Source: Cavia porcellus
Lineage: Eukaryota > Chordata > Mammalia > Rodentia > Caviidae
Reading direction: 5' to 3'
NCBI RefSeq assembly: GCF_034190915.1
Contig: NW_026947509.1
Coordinates: forward strand, 37,146,767-37,210,766
DNA: 64,000 nucleotides
Positions 44,474-57,134 of this stretch are shown here, in pieces. Positions within the stretch are counted from its first letter, which is position 1, and every line of letters starts with the position of its first letter. A program made the position numbers and the translations under genes. The notes under the pieces are model-generated. The model did not search any database. It was not told the DNA's origin and worked only from the letters and a program-made list of their open reading frames with translations.

Positions 44474-45297
44474 TTTGTGGTTGCTAGTGTGAAGGGTGTG
44501 GCTCCTCCTATTTCTCTCTCTGTGATTTTGTTGTTAGTGTATAGGAATGCTAATGATTTTTGAGTATTGATTTTGTATTCAGCTACATTACTGAATTTAT
44601 TTATTACATCTGACAGACTTCCATGGAGTTTAGGGTGTCTTCTATGTAGAGTACCATGTCATCTGCAAACAATGATAATTTAACTTCTTTTCCTATCTTT
44701 ACCCCTTTTTGTCTCTCTCTTGTCTAATTGCTCTGGCTAGTATTTCCCATACTATATGAAATAAGTGTGGTGATAAAGGACATCCTTGTCTTGTACCTGA
44801 TTTTAAAGTAAAGGCCTTCAGGTTTTGGCCATTTGGTATGATACTCGCTGTTGGTTTGTCATAGATGGCCTTTATTATATTGAGGTATTCTAATTTTCTG
44901 TAAAGTTCTTATCATGAATGAATGTTGGACCTTATCAAAAGCTGTTTCTGCATCTATAGAAATGATCATGTGATTCTTACTTTTGGCTTGATTAATGTGG
45001 CGGATTTCATTTATTGATTCACGTATGTTAAACCATCCCTACATGCCTGGGATGAATCCCATTTGGTCATGTTGTATAATCTTCTTGATGATTTGCTGCA
45101 TCCTACTTAGCAATATTTTATTGATGATTTTTGCATCAGTGTTCGTTAGGGAGATTGGTCTATAGTTCTCTTTTTCGGTTGGGTATTTCTCAGGTTTTGG
45201 TACTAGAGTAATATTGGCTTCCAGCAATGACTTAGGAAGGATTGCTTTGCTTTCACTTTCATTGAAGAGTTTGAGGAGGGTCGGCATTAGGTCCTCT

Positions 45298-46773
45298 TTA
45301 TTTCTTGTAGAATTCTGCAGTGAATACTTCTGGGCCTGGGCTCTTCTTTGTAGATAAGGATTTAATTGCATTTTCAATTTCATTAATAGAAATTGGGTTA
45401 TTCAGCAGTGTTACATCCTTTTGACCAAGCTTTGGTACTTCATATGTTTCTAGGAATCTGTCTATTTCTTCTGTGTTATCAAACCTTTGAGAGTAGAGGT
45501 TTTGAAAATAGATGTTGGTGATCTTCTGTATTTCTATAGAGTCTGTAGTGATTTCACCTTTTTCATTTTTTATTGCATGAATTTGAGCTTTTTCTTCCCT
45601 TTTTAACATAAGGTTGGCTAGGGGCTTATCAACTTTATATATTCTTACCAAGAACCAATTCTTTGATTCCTTGATTCTTTGGATTATTTTCTTAGGCTCT
45701 ATTGCATTGATTTCTGCTCTGACTTTTATAATTTCCTCTATTCTTTTGGCTTTGTGCTTGACTTGCTTTTCTTTTTCTCGATGTTTGAGGTGTAGCATCA
45801 GGTTATTTATTTGGATTCGCTCTGTTTTCCTGATGTGGGAACTCAGTGCAATAAATTTTTGGCTGAGGACGGCTTTCATTGCATTCCACAGATTCTGGCA
45901 GGTTGTATTTGTATTTTCATTTGCTTGTAGGTATTGTTTAATTTCTCCTTTAACTTCCCCTGTGAGCCACTGATTACTCAAGAGTGTGTTATTCAGTTTC
46001 CATGTGTTTGTGGGATTTTTGCAGTATCTTTTATCATCAATTTCTAATTTCAAAGCACTATGATCCAATAATCCAATGCAAGGGATTATTTCAACTCTTT
46101 TGCATTTATTTAAATACGTTGTGTGAGTCAATGTATGGTCTATTTTAGAAATTGACCATTGTACTGCTGAGAAGAATGTGTATTCCGATATTGTTGGATG
46201 GAACACTCTGTGTATGTTTATCAAGTCCATTTGTTCACAGGTGTGATTCAGTTCTGTTATTTCTTTGCTGATTTTCTGTCTGGATGATCTGACCCTTGGT
46301 ATCAGTGGTGTGTTAAGGTCTCCTGTTACAATTGTGTTACTGATAATTTGATTTTTCATTTCCATAAATACTTCTTTTATATAACTGGGTGCTCTGGAAT
46401 TTGGTGCATATACATTTAAGATAGTTATCTCTTCCTCTTGAGGCTTTCCCCTAACAAGTACGTAGTGACCTTCTTTATCTCTTCTGATTATTATTGGTGT
46501 AAAGTTCACATTCTCTGCAAACAGAATGGCGACTCCTGCTTTTTGGGGGGTTCCTGTTTCATGAAGTATTATTTTCCATCCTTTGACTTTCAGTCTGTGA
46601 GTATCCTTTTCTGTTAGATGGGTTTTTTGTAGATAGCATATGGTTGGATTTTGTTTCTTCATCCGTTCTGTCAGTCTGTTTCTTATCATTGGTACATTGA
46701 GACCATTTACATTAATGGTTATAACTGTTATATGATGGTTTATTGTTGACATGTTATTTTTCTGCTGTTGCAT
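45298..46773 (-). pseudogene. L1 ORF2 endonuclease plus start of reverse transcriptase, unit B
   Basis: A 491-codon open stretch out of the ~1,270 normal for L1 ORF2. The AP-like endonuclease motifs NVNGLN, LNVYAPN, VTGDLNTPL, SKIDHTL and LLDHSALKLE are present. However the catalytic Glu of the QETHL motif is Lys (residue 50, codon at 46624-46626). The open stretch ends after [14 protein letters not shown]; the reverse transcriptase continues in another frame at 45383-45039 ([13 protein letters not shown]). Non-functional. Confidence 0.88.
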
Positions 46774-47279
46774 CTTTATTTTCTGTTCTGTTTAGTTGTC
46801 TGATTTGCTTAGTGGTTTTTTCCTAAGTGTATGTAAACTGTCCTTCAAAACTTTTACAGGGTTGGCCTGGTGATCATGAAGTTCTTCAGCTGTTCTTTGT
46901 CATGGAACTATCTTATTTCACCATCGATTTTAAAGGACAGTTTTTCAGGGTACATTAGTCTAGGTGGGAAATTATTTAACTTTAGGATCTGGAATACTTT
47001 GCTCCATGCTCTTCTTGACTTTATTTTTTGTGCTGAGAAGTCTGCTGTGGATCTCATAGGTTTTCCTTCATAAGTGATCTGTGTTTTCTCTCTGACACTT
47101 TTAATATTCTAATCTTATGTTGATTTCTGGGATGGTGAATATTATATGTGTGGGTGTAGTTGTATTTTGGTTATGACTATTTGGAGTTCCATGTGCTTCA
47201 CTGCTCCTGATGTTAGATTCCAATCTCATGTTTGAGAAATTATCAGCTATTACCTCTCTAAATATCATCTTGACATCCT

Positions 47280-47936
47280 TTATGTCGTCCCCTTCTTTTT
47301 CATTAATCCTTTGTTGTTTTCCCCTCCATCATCTTGCACTTGTGGAATTGTTATTTCCTGATTCCTTGTTACTTTTAAAGGATCTTTCCTTTCCTGTTCA
47401 CTAGCTGCAATCTTGTCTTCAAGGTCTGAAATTCTATCTTCAGTTTCACTGAGGCAGTTTTTACAGCTTTCAGTGGAAGTTTTGATTTCCTGTATATGTC
47501 TGTGCATCTGCTTTATGTATTCTGTTTGTTTTCTGTATTGCTCATCTAGGAATTGTATGATTTTGTTTAGTTCTTCCAAATTTTTAACTGTGTCTTCTTT
47601 AGATGTATTCAGCATCTCTTTCATTTCTTTTATCATTTCTTCTTTTACCTGGGAGATTATTTCTAGTTTGAATTCCTTTAAAGCTTCCCGGAGATGCTTG
47701 TTTATTTCAGTTGCTATTATGTCCAATATTTGAGGTGTATGGCAAAAATTTTCTTCTATGTACATCACTCCTAATGTTTCTTTGTGTGGGCTGAAGGTTT
47801 GAGATTGTAATTTGGTCTTTAGTTTTGTCATTTTCCTATATTTCTGTGTTTCAAGTGTTTCGAGTGTCATTCTTTGGCTTCCTCGGGGTGTTTTGGAAAT
47901 CCTCTTCCATGCCTTCAGCTCCTGGGACTCTGGCAC
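47280..47936 (-). pseudogene. L1 ORF1 N-terminal and coiled-coil part, unit B
   Basis: 218 codons: a short basic N-terminus, MTKLKTKLQSQ, then a long coiled coil rich in Lys/Glu with NLEELNK and EDRISDLEDKI. The frame stops after MKKKGTT, before the RNA-binding domain, which is not open here. L1 ORF1 is normally around 340-370 residues. Confidence 0.82.
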
Positions 47937-48377
47937 CCAGTTCCCTGGATTGATAGAGGGTCATGGAGGAGGAACAGGCCAGCTCAAGCCCAGCCTCGGG
48001 AACCTATGGTGCCGGCCTGCTTACTTAGAACTCCAGAGTCCACCAAGCTCAGCCGGAACTGGGAGTCCTGTGCCGGTGCCCCGGACCCGCTGAACTGCTC
48101 CAGTGCATCCAGAAGCCACGGGGATCCCAAATGAGATGGACTCTGGGGAAAGTGCACTGGGCACTTACACCAGGCCGCCAGGCCTCTGGAACCAGCGGCA
48201 CCTGCCTGCTTGCTTAAAACTCCACAGTCCTGTGGTACTGTTTTCATTTGGAACCAGAGCCTCACGCAACACAGAAATGGCTCAAACTCCCACTGATCCT
48301 CAAAGGACTGAGGGGAGAAGGGCATCTGAACAAGAGTTCCCTGCTGGGAACTCTGTCTGGGGTCGGGCCACATCTCT

Positions 48378-48420
48378 CTAGCAGCACTTCTGCTGGCAGC
48401 AGCACTTCTCACAACCACAG
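48378..48420 (-). pseudogene. SCYGR 3'-end fragment, unit B
   Basis: Same fragment as at 40383-40425, same neighbours on both sides. Confidence 0.75.
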
Positions 48421-48649
48421 GTCTTCAGTCATGAACTTTATCTTCCCTTTCTTTCTTATTTTTAACTATTGACATGGACTCACGACAGATTGCTAATTAA
48501 ACTTTCCTAGCTCCCATACATGTCTTCAACTACAAATTCCTGCATCCTTTGGAAAGGTCTTTGGAAAGGTCTTGGAAAACCTGCCCCCAAACACCTCTAA
48601 GGACCAAATCTTAGCAACTCCCAAAACCCAATATGGAATGCCACCTCTT

Positions 48650-48812
48650 TCTTTTTTTCCTTTCTTTTCTTTCCATTCCTTTTCTATGTCTTTTGAGCCA
48701 GTGTCTCCCTGTGTCGTTCATGCTGGTATTGAGTTCACCTTGTTGCCCAGGCTGATCTTGAACTTGCATTGATCCTCCGGGCTCAGCCTCCTGAATTCTG
48801 GGATTGCCGCCT
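48650..48812 (-). repeat. B1-type SINE (reverse), unit B
   Basis: Copy of the block-internal B1, for example 'gccagtgtctccctgtgtcg' and 'gcccaggctgatcttgaac'. Confidence 0.8.
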
Positions 48813-49099
48813 CCTTTAGAGGCAGGTCCTGCCTTCTCAATCACACAAACTGCCACACGGCAATGTGCCGTCCCACCCTTCCATGGCACCTCACATCAGT
48901 GTGTACATTTACCACACTCGTTATCGCTCTGCACTATGTGTATGCAGGCTTGTGGGTGACAGGCATGTATATAATACACAGTCCTGATTATCAGTGCATT
49001 CTCCAAGGCCACACCTCGGGGAAGATCATAAAGTGTGGCACGTAAATGAAAATAAACACAGTGAGATAAAGAAAGGAAGACTTGGGATTATTTGAGAAT

Positions 49100-49105
49100 T
49101 TTATT
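49100..49105 (-). terminator. Polyadenylation signal of SCYGR copy 4
   Basis: AATAAA on the minus strand in the conserved 'attttattaataaac' context. Confidence 0.7.
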
Positions 49106-49508
49106 AATAAACTTTAAGGCATTGTCTAGAGAAACTCTGGTTACAGAAGAGGCATTTCCTATGCAGTTCACACGGATGAAGTATCACAGAGATCAAAAAA
49201 AGATTTAAAGCAGAAAACACAGTGGAAACCATCACTTGAACTTACCAACCTGGTAATCATGTTGCCCTTCATCCTGGTCCTTGCATAGCGTGCAGGAAGA
49301 GGTCACCATCTTAGAACAGGAAACGTTAAACATGGTGTGTCCGGTCAGGGGAGAAGCCGTCACAGAGTCCAGATGCCTTTGTCACAGCAGGACGGAGTGG
49401 ACGGGGCAGAGCCCATGCCTGCACTAGACCTCTGACCCTACAGCTTTGCAGACAGAAGACTGAGACCCCACAGCAACAGCACCCGTGCAGTGGCCAGGCT
49501 GGCAGCAC

Positions 49509-49868
49509 CTAGCAGCAGCACTGCTTCTTGCAGCAGCACTTTTGCTGACAACAGCACTTCTGCTGGCAGCAGCCCTTCCCACAGCCACAGCCACAGGAGC
49601 CACAGCCACAGGAGCCGCAGCCACAGGAGCCACAGCAGGTGCGGTGGCAGCAGACGACTACGGGTTTGCAGCAGCAACAGCCACAGCAGCCGCCACAGCA
49701 GCTGCCGCAGCAGCTTCCACAGCCACCACAGCCACCGCAGCCATCACAGCTACCACAGCTGCCACAGCCGCCACAGCTGCCACAGCCACCACAGCTGCCA
49801 CAGCCACCACAGCTGCCACAGCCACCACAGCTGCCACAACCACAACCTCCACAGCCACAGCAACCCAT
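49509..49868 (-). CDS. SCYGR / KRTAP28-family protein, copy 4 (unit B)
   Basis: 119 residues, the longest of the five. The N-terminal GGC/GSC repeat is expanded: four successive GSCGGC steps are visible. It includes a unique Asp in SCDGCGG. The CC-rich block, [12 protein letters not shown], three CGCGSC steps, [14 protein letters not shown] and KKQCCC follow as in its paralogs. Single exon, ACC-ATG-G start, TATA box at 49953-49959. Length change is by whole codon triplets, so the frame is kept. Likely functional. Confidence 0.87.
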   Translation of the reverse strand: MGCCGCGGCGCGSCGGCGSCGGCGSCGGCGSCGGCGSCGSCDGCGGCGGCGSCCGSCCGGCCGCCCCKPVVVCCHRTCCGSCGCGSCGCGSCGCGCGKGCCQQKCCCQQKCCCKKQCCC

Positions 49869-49952
49869 GGTGTCAGTAGACAAGAAGCAGGTGAGGGAGG
49901 AGAGAGGACTCAGGAGAATAGAAGAGTCTGACCCTGCATCCTGCAGGGACCC

Positions 49953-49959
49953 TTATATA
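49953..49959 (-). promoter_or_regulatory. TATA box of SCYGR copy 4
   Basis: TATATAA on the minus strand ~85 bp upstream of the ATG. Confidence 0.8.
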
Positions 49960-51924
49960 GCTAGTCCTGAACGGCAACCCCTTCCTTGTGACTGTTTCTT
50001 ATAGTTACCTCAGAGCCTCACGAGGTCTCTCATGTCCTTCCTGGTTGACAGTGTGACCCGCTGTTATTTCTGCCTTTAACCATGATTCTTCCCTTAAGCT
50101 CAGGACTCAGAATAGACACACTTCTAACATGTATGAGTACCCAGGTAAAGCAAGTATTTCTATGTTTCCTGTCTCCAGAGCTCAGAGGAGTGTCTAGCAA
50201 ATGGTAAGGACCAAGGGTGGTCTTAGGAATTCAACAAATGACTCAGATATTCAAGAATAAACCGCTGGAAATACATACGAGGAAGACCCCACACCAGGCA
50301 AAACCCTCCCTGTCTCTGTAGGTCAGGGAAAGCACTGTTTTCTCTCTGCAGAGGTTCCTTTCTAACCCCCAAGTGAGCAAAACCTCCCTAAGGAATGAAT
50401 GGAAAACCAGAATCAATAGGATCAGCATAGGCCCTGTACTGTTTTATGCCAGTATTCCATCATTTTCTCGCTGTCTGGAATTCCTTCATTCATCAGAATT
50501 ACCCATTTACATTTAAAGTCATGATAAAATAACTGTGTGATGTCAGCCTCTGAAAATATAAGTCAGGTGCCAGAAGGAGGTTCGATTGTTGCTTATCTAC
50601 CAAAGAACTGGGAAAACAGAGGAAGGAAACACCCATCCTGGGGGTTCCAGCCTCCTGCCAGGCTCTCTTAGGATTCTTGAAGCCAGCCTGAGCTCTCAGC
50701 CCAGCCACACTCCGTGGACTCATGACCCGAAATCTCCTGGGCTTTAGCTCTCGGGCTCTGTGTCCAGCCCGCCAGGCTGAAGTGCCACGCTGAGTCTAGC
50801 AGGTAAAGTTCTTGCTTGATGACCTCAGAACACTAGGTTGCCTGGGTCACTTGGGAACTAAGTCAGTCCCGGAAGATGCACATGTGCTCCCAGGATTAAT
50901 CACCGTGCTGCCCCTCTTGGGCTGACAATGAAGGTCCTGAAACTTATATCAACTGGCTTCATGGGGTCACAGGTCCCTGAGTGCTGGTGCTCCTCATCTC
51001 GCAGCTGGGGTCTCTTGGATAAGCTCAGTTTTTGAACCCAAGAGGAGGAAACCTGAAACATGCTTCCACCTCTGACACGCCTCTCAGGACCAGGGGTTGC
51101 AGGAGTGAGATGGAATCTCAGTGTGGTTTTAATTTGCATTTCTCTAATGACTAATGATGATCCACATTTTTTTCATGTATTTATTTGTCATTTGTATATC
51201 TTCATCTGAGAAGTATTCATCTCAGATGCCCATTTTTGGATTGGATCTTTGAATTTTAGGGATCTCACTTTTTAAAAATTCTTTATATGTTTTAGACAGA
51301 AGTCTTTTGTCTGAGCGAGAGTTCACTAGGATTTTTTCCCAGTTTGTGAGTTTTCTTTCACTATGCTTGAGATTGCTTTTGGCGTAAGAACCTTTTTAAT
51401 AACAGGTTATCCCAGTTATTGATTCTGGGAATTATTTCCCGTGCAGTTTGAGTCCTGTTCATGAATTCTCTACCTACCTCTATGTCTTCAAGGTTTCTAC
51501 CCAATTTGTCTTCCAATAGATTTAGTGTTTCTGTTTTAATATTCAGATCTTTGATCCATTTAGATTTTAATTTAGTACAAGGTGATACGCATGGATCAAG
51601 GTTTAGTTTTCGGCATATGGAGAGCCAGTATTCCCAACACCATTTATTAAAGAAACTGTCGTCCTTCCAGTGAACGTCTTTGGCACTTTTATCAAAGATA
51701 AGCTGGTTGAGTGTGTTTGTAGTTGTGGTTTTATCTTCTAACCTATCCCACTGATCTTCGGCTCTGTTTTGATTTCTGTACCATGTTGATTTCACTACGG
51801 TTGCTTTGTAGTATAACTTCAAGTCAGGAATTGTGATGCTTCCTGTCTTGCCTTTGTTGCTTAGAACTGTCTTTGCTTTTCTGTTTCACTCCAGATTGAA
51901 AGGGTTTTGGCCCAGAAAGGACAC

Positions 51925-52216
51925 TGTAGCCAGGAAAACCTCAACCAGAACCAGGAAGCCCCTAACTCCCCCGCCCCTAAGAATTTACCTGTGACATCTT
52001 CCCGCCTCTAGGAATTTGCCTATGACGCCAAACCTAGGACCAATGGGCTACCCATGCATCCCTGATGCCCCGTTAGGTTCCACCCCAAACCGAGGCTACT
52101 TACATACCCCCCAGGCCAAGTGTCTGCCAGCTAGATCACCGGACTCCAGCGGTGGGAGTTGCCAGTCATCTCTCTCCCTGTCCTCAGCATAAAGGCCGCT
52201 TTTTGTTTTATACTTC
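51925..52216 (+). mobile_element. LTR-like insert in L1 ORF2, unit C
   Basis: Same insert as 43885-44176, with the CCAAT and 'cataaaggccgc' features kept. An old endogenous LTR without coding sequence. Confidence 0.5.
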
Positions 52217-53701
52217 TCATCTTTTGGAAATACTTTAAATCTTTTACAAATAATCCTATCATTTGATGAAATTTAGGAGTGATTTCACTAGATCTATGAG
52301 GTATGTTGATGGTATTTTTATTGGGATTGCATTGAATCTGCATAAGAGTTTTGGGAGAATGGCCATTTTCACATTATGTATTCTTCCTATACATGAGCAA
52401 GTGATGTCTTTCCATTTTCTGAGGTCATCTTCAATTTCTTTTTTCCGTGTATTATAATTTTCTCTGTATAGCTCTTTCACTTCTTTTGTAAGAGTAATTC
52501 CTAAATATTTCATTTTTTGGTTGCTAGTGTGAAGGGTGTGGCTCCTCCTATTTCTCTCTCTGTGATTTTGTTGTTAGTGTGTAGGAATGCTAATGATTTT
52601 TGAGTATTGATTTTGTATTCAGCTACATTACTGAATTTATTTATTACATCTGACAGACTTCCATGGAGTTTAGGGTGTCTTCTATGTAGAGTACCATGTC
52701 ATCTGCAAACAATGATAATTTAACTTCTTTTCCTATCTTTACCCCTTTTTTTCTCTCTCTTGTCTAATTGCTCTGGCTAGTATTTCCCATACTATATGAA
52801 ATAAGTGTGGTGATAAAGGACATCCTTGTCTTGTACCTGATTTTAAAGTAAAGGCCTTCAGGTTTTGGCCATTTGGTATGATACTCGCTGTTGGTTTGTC
52901 ATAGATGGCTTTTATTATATTGAGGTATTCTAATTTTCTGTAAAGTTCTTATCATGAATGAATGTTGGACCTTATCAAAAGCTTTTTCTGCATCTATAGA
53001 AATCATCATGTGGTTCTTACTTTTGGCTTGATTAATATGGCAGATTTCATTTATTGATTCACGTATGTTAAACCATCCCTACATGCCTGGGATGAATCCC
53101 ATTTGGTCATGTTGTATAATCTTCTTGATGATTTGCTGCATCCTGCTTCGCAATATTTTATTGATGATTTTTGCATCAGTGTTCGTTAGGGAGATTGGTC
53201 TATAGTTCTCTTTTTCAGTTGGGTATTTCTCAGGTTTTGGTACTAGAGTAATATTGGCTTCCAGCAATGACTTAGGAAGGATTGCTTTGCTTTCACTTTC
53301 ATTGAAGAGTTTGAGGAGGGTCGGCATTAGGTCCTCTTTATTTCTTGTAGAATTCTGCAGTGAATACTTCTGGGCCTGGGCTCTTCTTTGTAGATAAGGA
53401 TTTAATTGCATTTTCAATTTCATTAATAGACATTGGGTTATTCAGCAGTGTTACATCCTCTTGACCAAGCTTTGGTACTTCATATGTTTCTAGGAATCTG
53501 TCTATTTCTTCTGTTATCAAACCTTTGAGAGTAGAGGTTTTGAAAATAGATGTTGGTGATCTTCTGTATTTCTATAGAGTCTGTAGTGATTTCACCTTTT
53601 TCATTTTTTATTGCATGAATTAGAGCTTTTTCTTCCCTTTTTAACATAAGGTTGGCTAGGGGCTTATCAACTTTATGTATTCTTACCAAGAACCAATTCT
53701 T

Positions 53702-54811
53702 TTATTCCTTGATTCTTTGGATTATTTTCTTAGTCTCTATTGCATTGATTTCTGCTCTGACTTTTATAATTTCCTCTATTCTTTTGGCTTTGTGCTTGAC
53801 TTGCTTTTCTTTTTCTCGATGTTTGAGGTGTAGCATCAGGTTATTTATTTGGATTCGCTCTGTTTTCCTGATGTGGGAACTCAGTGCAATAAATTTTTGG
53901 CTGAGGACGGCTTTCATTGCATTCCACAGATTCTGGGAGGTTGTATTTGTATTTTCATTTGCTTGTAGGTATTGTTTAATTTCTTCTTTAACTTCCCCTG
54001 TGAGCCACTGCTTACTCAAGAGTGTGTTATTCAGTTTCCATGTGTTTGTGGGATTTTTGCAGTATCTTTTATCATCAATTTCTAATTTCAAAGCACTATG
54101 ATCCAATAATCCAATGCAAGGGATTATTTCAACTCTTTTGCATTTATTTAAATACGTTGTGTGAGTCAATGTATGGTCTATTTTAGAAATTGACCATTGT
54201 ACTCCTGAGAAGAATGTGTATTCCGATATTGTTGGATGGAACACTCTGTGTATGTCTATCAAGTCCATTTGTTCACAGGTGTGATTCAGTTCTGTTATTT
54301 CTTTGCTGATTTTCTGTCTGGATGATCTGTCCCTAGGTATCAGTGGTGTGTTAAGGTCTCCTGTTACAATTGTGTTACTGATAATTTGATTTTTCATTTC
54401 CATAAATACTTGTTTTATATAACTGGGTGCTCTGGAATTTGGTGCATATACATTTAAGATAGTTATCTCTTCCTCTTGAGGCTTTCCCCTAACAAGTACG
54501 TAGTGACCTTCTTTATCTCTTCTGATTATTATTGGTGTAAAGTTCACATTCTCTGCAAACAGAATGGCTACTCCTGCTTTTTGGGGGGTTCCTGTTTCAT
54601 GAAGTATTATTTTCCATCCTTTGACTTTCAGTCTGTGAGTATCCTTTTCTGTTAGATGGGTTTTTTGTAGATAGCATATGGTTGGATTTTGTTTCTTCAT
54701 CCGTTCAGTCAGTCTGTTTCTTATCATTGGTACATCGAGACCATTTACATTAATGGTTATAACTGTTATATGATGGTTTATTGTTGACATGTTATTTTTC
54801 TGCTGTTGCAT
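53702..54811 (-). pseudogene. L1 ORF2 endonuclease part, unit C
   Basis: 369 codons with the same endonuclease motifs as unit B and the same Glu-to-Lys change in the QETHL motif (codon 54662-54664). The frame stops after IIQRIKE, where unit B reads on. Confidence 0.86.
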
Positions 54812-55320
54812 CTTTATCTTTCTGTTCTGTTTAATTGTGTGCTTTGCTTAGTGGTTTTTTCCTAAGTGTATGTAAACTGTCTTTCAATACTTTTTACAGG
54901 GTTGGCCTGGTGATCATGAAGTTCTTCAGCTGTTCTTTGTCATGAAACTATCTTATTTCACCATTGATTTTGAAGGACAGTTTTTCAGGGTACATTAGTC
55001 TAGCTGGGAAATCATTTTACTTTAGGATCTGGAATACTTTGCTCCATGCTCTTCTTGACTTTATTGTTTGTGCTGAGAGGTCTGCTGTGGATCTGATAGG
55101 TTTTCCTTCATAAGTGATCTGTGTGTTCTCTCTGACAGTTTTTAATATTCTATTCTTATGTTGATTTCTGGGATGGGGATTATTATATGTGTGGGTGTAG
55201 TTTTATTTTGGTTATGACTATTTGGAGTTCCATGTGCTTCACTGATCCTGATGTTAGATTCCAATCTCATGTTTGGGAAATTATCAGCTATTACTTCTCT
55301 AAATATCACCTTGACATCCT

Positions 55321-55872
55321 TTATGTCATCCCCTTCTTCTTCATTGATCCTTTGTTGTTTTCCCCTCCATCATCTTGCACTTGTTGAATTGTTATTTCCT
55401 GATGCCTTGTTACTTTTAAAAGATCTTTCCTTTCCTGTTCACTAGCTGCAATCTTGTCTTCAAGGTCTGAAATTCTATCTTCACTTTCATTGAGGCAGTT
55501 TTTACAGCTTTCAGTGGAAGTTTTGATTTCCTGTATATGTCTGTGCATCTGCTTTATGTATTCTGTTTGTTTTCTGTATTGCTCATCTAGGAATTCTACC
55601 ATTTTGTTTAGTTCTTCCAAATTTTTAACTGTGTCTTCTCTAGATATATTCAGCCTCTTTTTCATTTCTTTTATCATTTCTTCTTTTACCTGGGAGATTA
55701 TTTCTAGTTTGAATTCTTTTAAAGCTTCCCGGAGATGCTTGTTTATTTCAGTTGCTATTATGTCCAATATTTGAGGTGTATGGCAAAAATTTTCTTCTAT
55801 GTACATCACTCCTAATGTTTCTTTGTGTGGGCTGAAGGTTTGAGATTGTAATTTGGTCTTTAGTTTTGTCAT
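55321..55872 (-). pseudogene. L1 ORF1 coiled-coil part, unit C
   Basis: 183 codons from MTKLKTKL to MKKKGMT. It shares MKKRLNISRED, NKMVEFLDEQ and HQEITIQQVQ with unit D (63321-63872), differences that set C and D apart from A and B. Confidence 0.82.
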
Positions 55873-56419
55873 TTTCCTATATTTCTGTGTTTCAAGTGTT
55901 TCGAGTGTTATTCTTCGGCTTCCTCAGGGTCTTTTGGAAATCCTCTTCCATGCCCTCAGCTCCTGAGACTCTGGCACCCAGTTCCCTGGATTGATAGAGG
56001 GTCATTGGGGAAGGAACAGGCCAGCTCAAGCTCAGCTTCTGGAACCTGTGGTGCCCGCCTGCTTACTTAGAACTCCAGAGTCCACCAAGCTCAGCCGGAA
56101 CTGGGAGTCCAGTGCCGGTGCCCCGGACCCGCTGAACTGCTCCAGTGCATCCAGAAGCCACGGGGATCCCAAATGAGATGGACTCTGGGGAAAGTGCACT
56201 GGGCACTTACACCAGGCCGCCAGGCCTCTGGAACCAGCGGCACCTGCCTGCTTGCTTAAAACTCCACAGTCCTGTGGTACTGTTTTCATTTGGAACCAGA
56301 GCCTCACGCAACACAGAAATAGCTCAAACTCCCACTGATCCTCAAAGGACTGAGGGGAGAAGGGCATCTGAACAAGAGTTCCCTGCTGGGAACTCTGTCT
56401 GGGGTCGGGCCACATCTCT

Positions 56420-56462
56420 CTAGCAGCACTTCTGCTGGCAGCAGCACTTCTCACAACCACAG
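56420..56462 (-). pseudogene. SCYGR 3'-end fragment, unit C
   Basis: Same fragment and neighbours as in units A and B. Confidence 0.75.
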
Positions 56463-56689
56463 GTCCTCAGTCATGAACTTTATCTTCCCTTTCTTTCTTA
56501 TTTTTAACTTTTGACATTGACACACGATAGATTGCAAATTAAACTTTCCTAGCTCCCATACATGTCTTCAACTACAAATTCCTCCATCCTTTGGAAAGGT
56601 CTTGGAAAACCTGCCCCCAAACACCTCTAAGGACCAAATCTTAGCAACTCCCAAAACCCAATATGGAATGCCACCTCTTTCTTTTTTTC

Positions 56690-56842
56690 CTTTCTTTTCT
56701 TTCCATTCCTTTTCTTTGTCTTTTGAGCCAGGGTCTCCCTGTGTCGTTCATGCTGGTATTGAGTTCACCTTGTTGCCCAGGGTGATCTTGAACTTGCATT
56801 GATCCTCAGGCCTCAGCCTCCTGAATTCTGGGATTGCCGCCT
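56690..56842 (-). repeat. B1-type SINE (reverse), unit C
   Basis: Copy of the block-internal B1. Confidence 0.78.
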
Positions 56843-57128
56843 CCTTTAGAGGCAGGTCCTGCCTTCTCAATCACACCAACTCCCACACGGCAATGTGCCG
56901 TCCCACCCTTCCATGGCACCTCCCATCAGTGTGTACATTTACCACACTCGTTATCACTCTGCACTATGTGTGTGCAGGCTTGGGGGTGACAGGCCTGTAT
57001 GTAATACACAGTCCTGATTATCTGTGCATTCTCCAAGGCCACACCTCGGGGAGATCATAAAAGGTGGCACCTAAATGAAAATAAACACAGTGAGATAAAG
57101 AAAGGAAGACTTGGGATTATTTTAGAAT

Positions 57129-57134
57129 TTTATT
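57129..57134 (-). terminator. Polyadenylation signal of SCYGR copy 5
   Basis: AATAAA on the minus strand in the conserved context, ~405 nt after the stop. Confidence 0.7.

Larger units (their letters stand above)
43059..48374 (-). mobile_element. L1 element of unit B, 3'-truncated by the array junction
   Basis: A minus-strand L1 lacking its last ~470 bp (present only in unit A). Minus-strand order: 5' UTR (48374-47940), ORF1 (47936-47280 and beyond), ORF2 endonuclease and start of reverse transcriptase (46773-45298), reverse transcriptase with a FADD-type catalytic motif at about 44652-44669, the LTR-like insert, and the C-terminal part (43849-43316). It carries several frame breaks. Confidence 0.88.
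43056..51099. repeat. Tandem array unit B (~8.04 kb)
   Basis: Starts at the L1 junction after 'caggaccaggggttg' and ends at the equivalent point 8041 bp later. It carries an L1 with LTR insert, a SCYGR fragment, B1, SCYGR copy 4 and upstream flank. Confidence 0.92.
51100..56416 (-). mobile_element. L1 element of unit C, 3'-truncated by the array junction
   Basis: Same structure as unit B: ORF2 C-terminal piece (51361-51822), LTR-like insert, KYLGITL piece (52259-52513), FADD-type motif near 52692-52709, RT pieces (53079-53689), endonuclease (53702-54811), ORF1 (55321-55872) and 5' UTR to 56416. Additional breaks include a 2-bp loss near 53515 relative to B. Confidence 0.88.

Noticed and set aside
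45614..45973. 119-codon plus-strand ORF with many hydrophobic residues, repeated in other units
   Set aside because: It is the antisense of L1 ORF2. The hydrophobic look comes from the T-rich complement of an A-rich coding strand.
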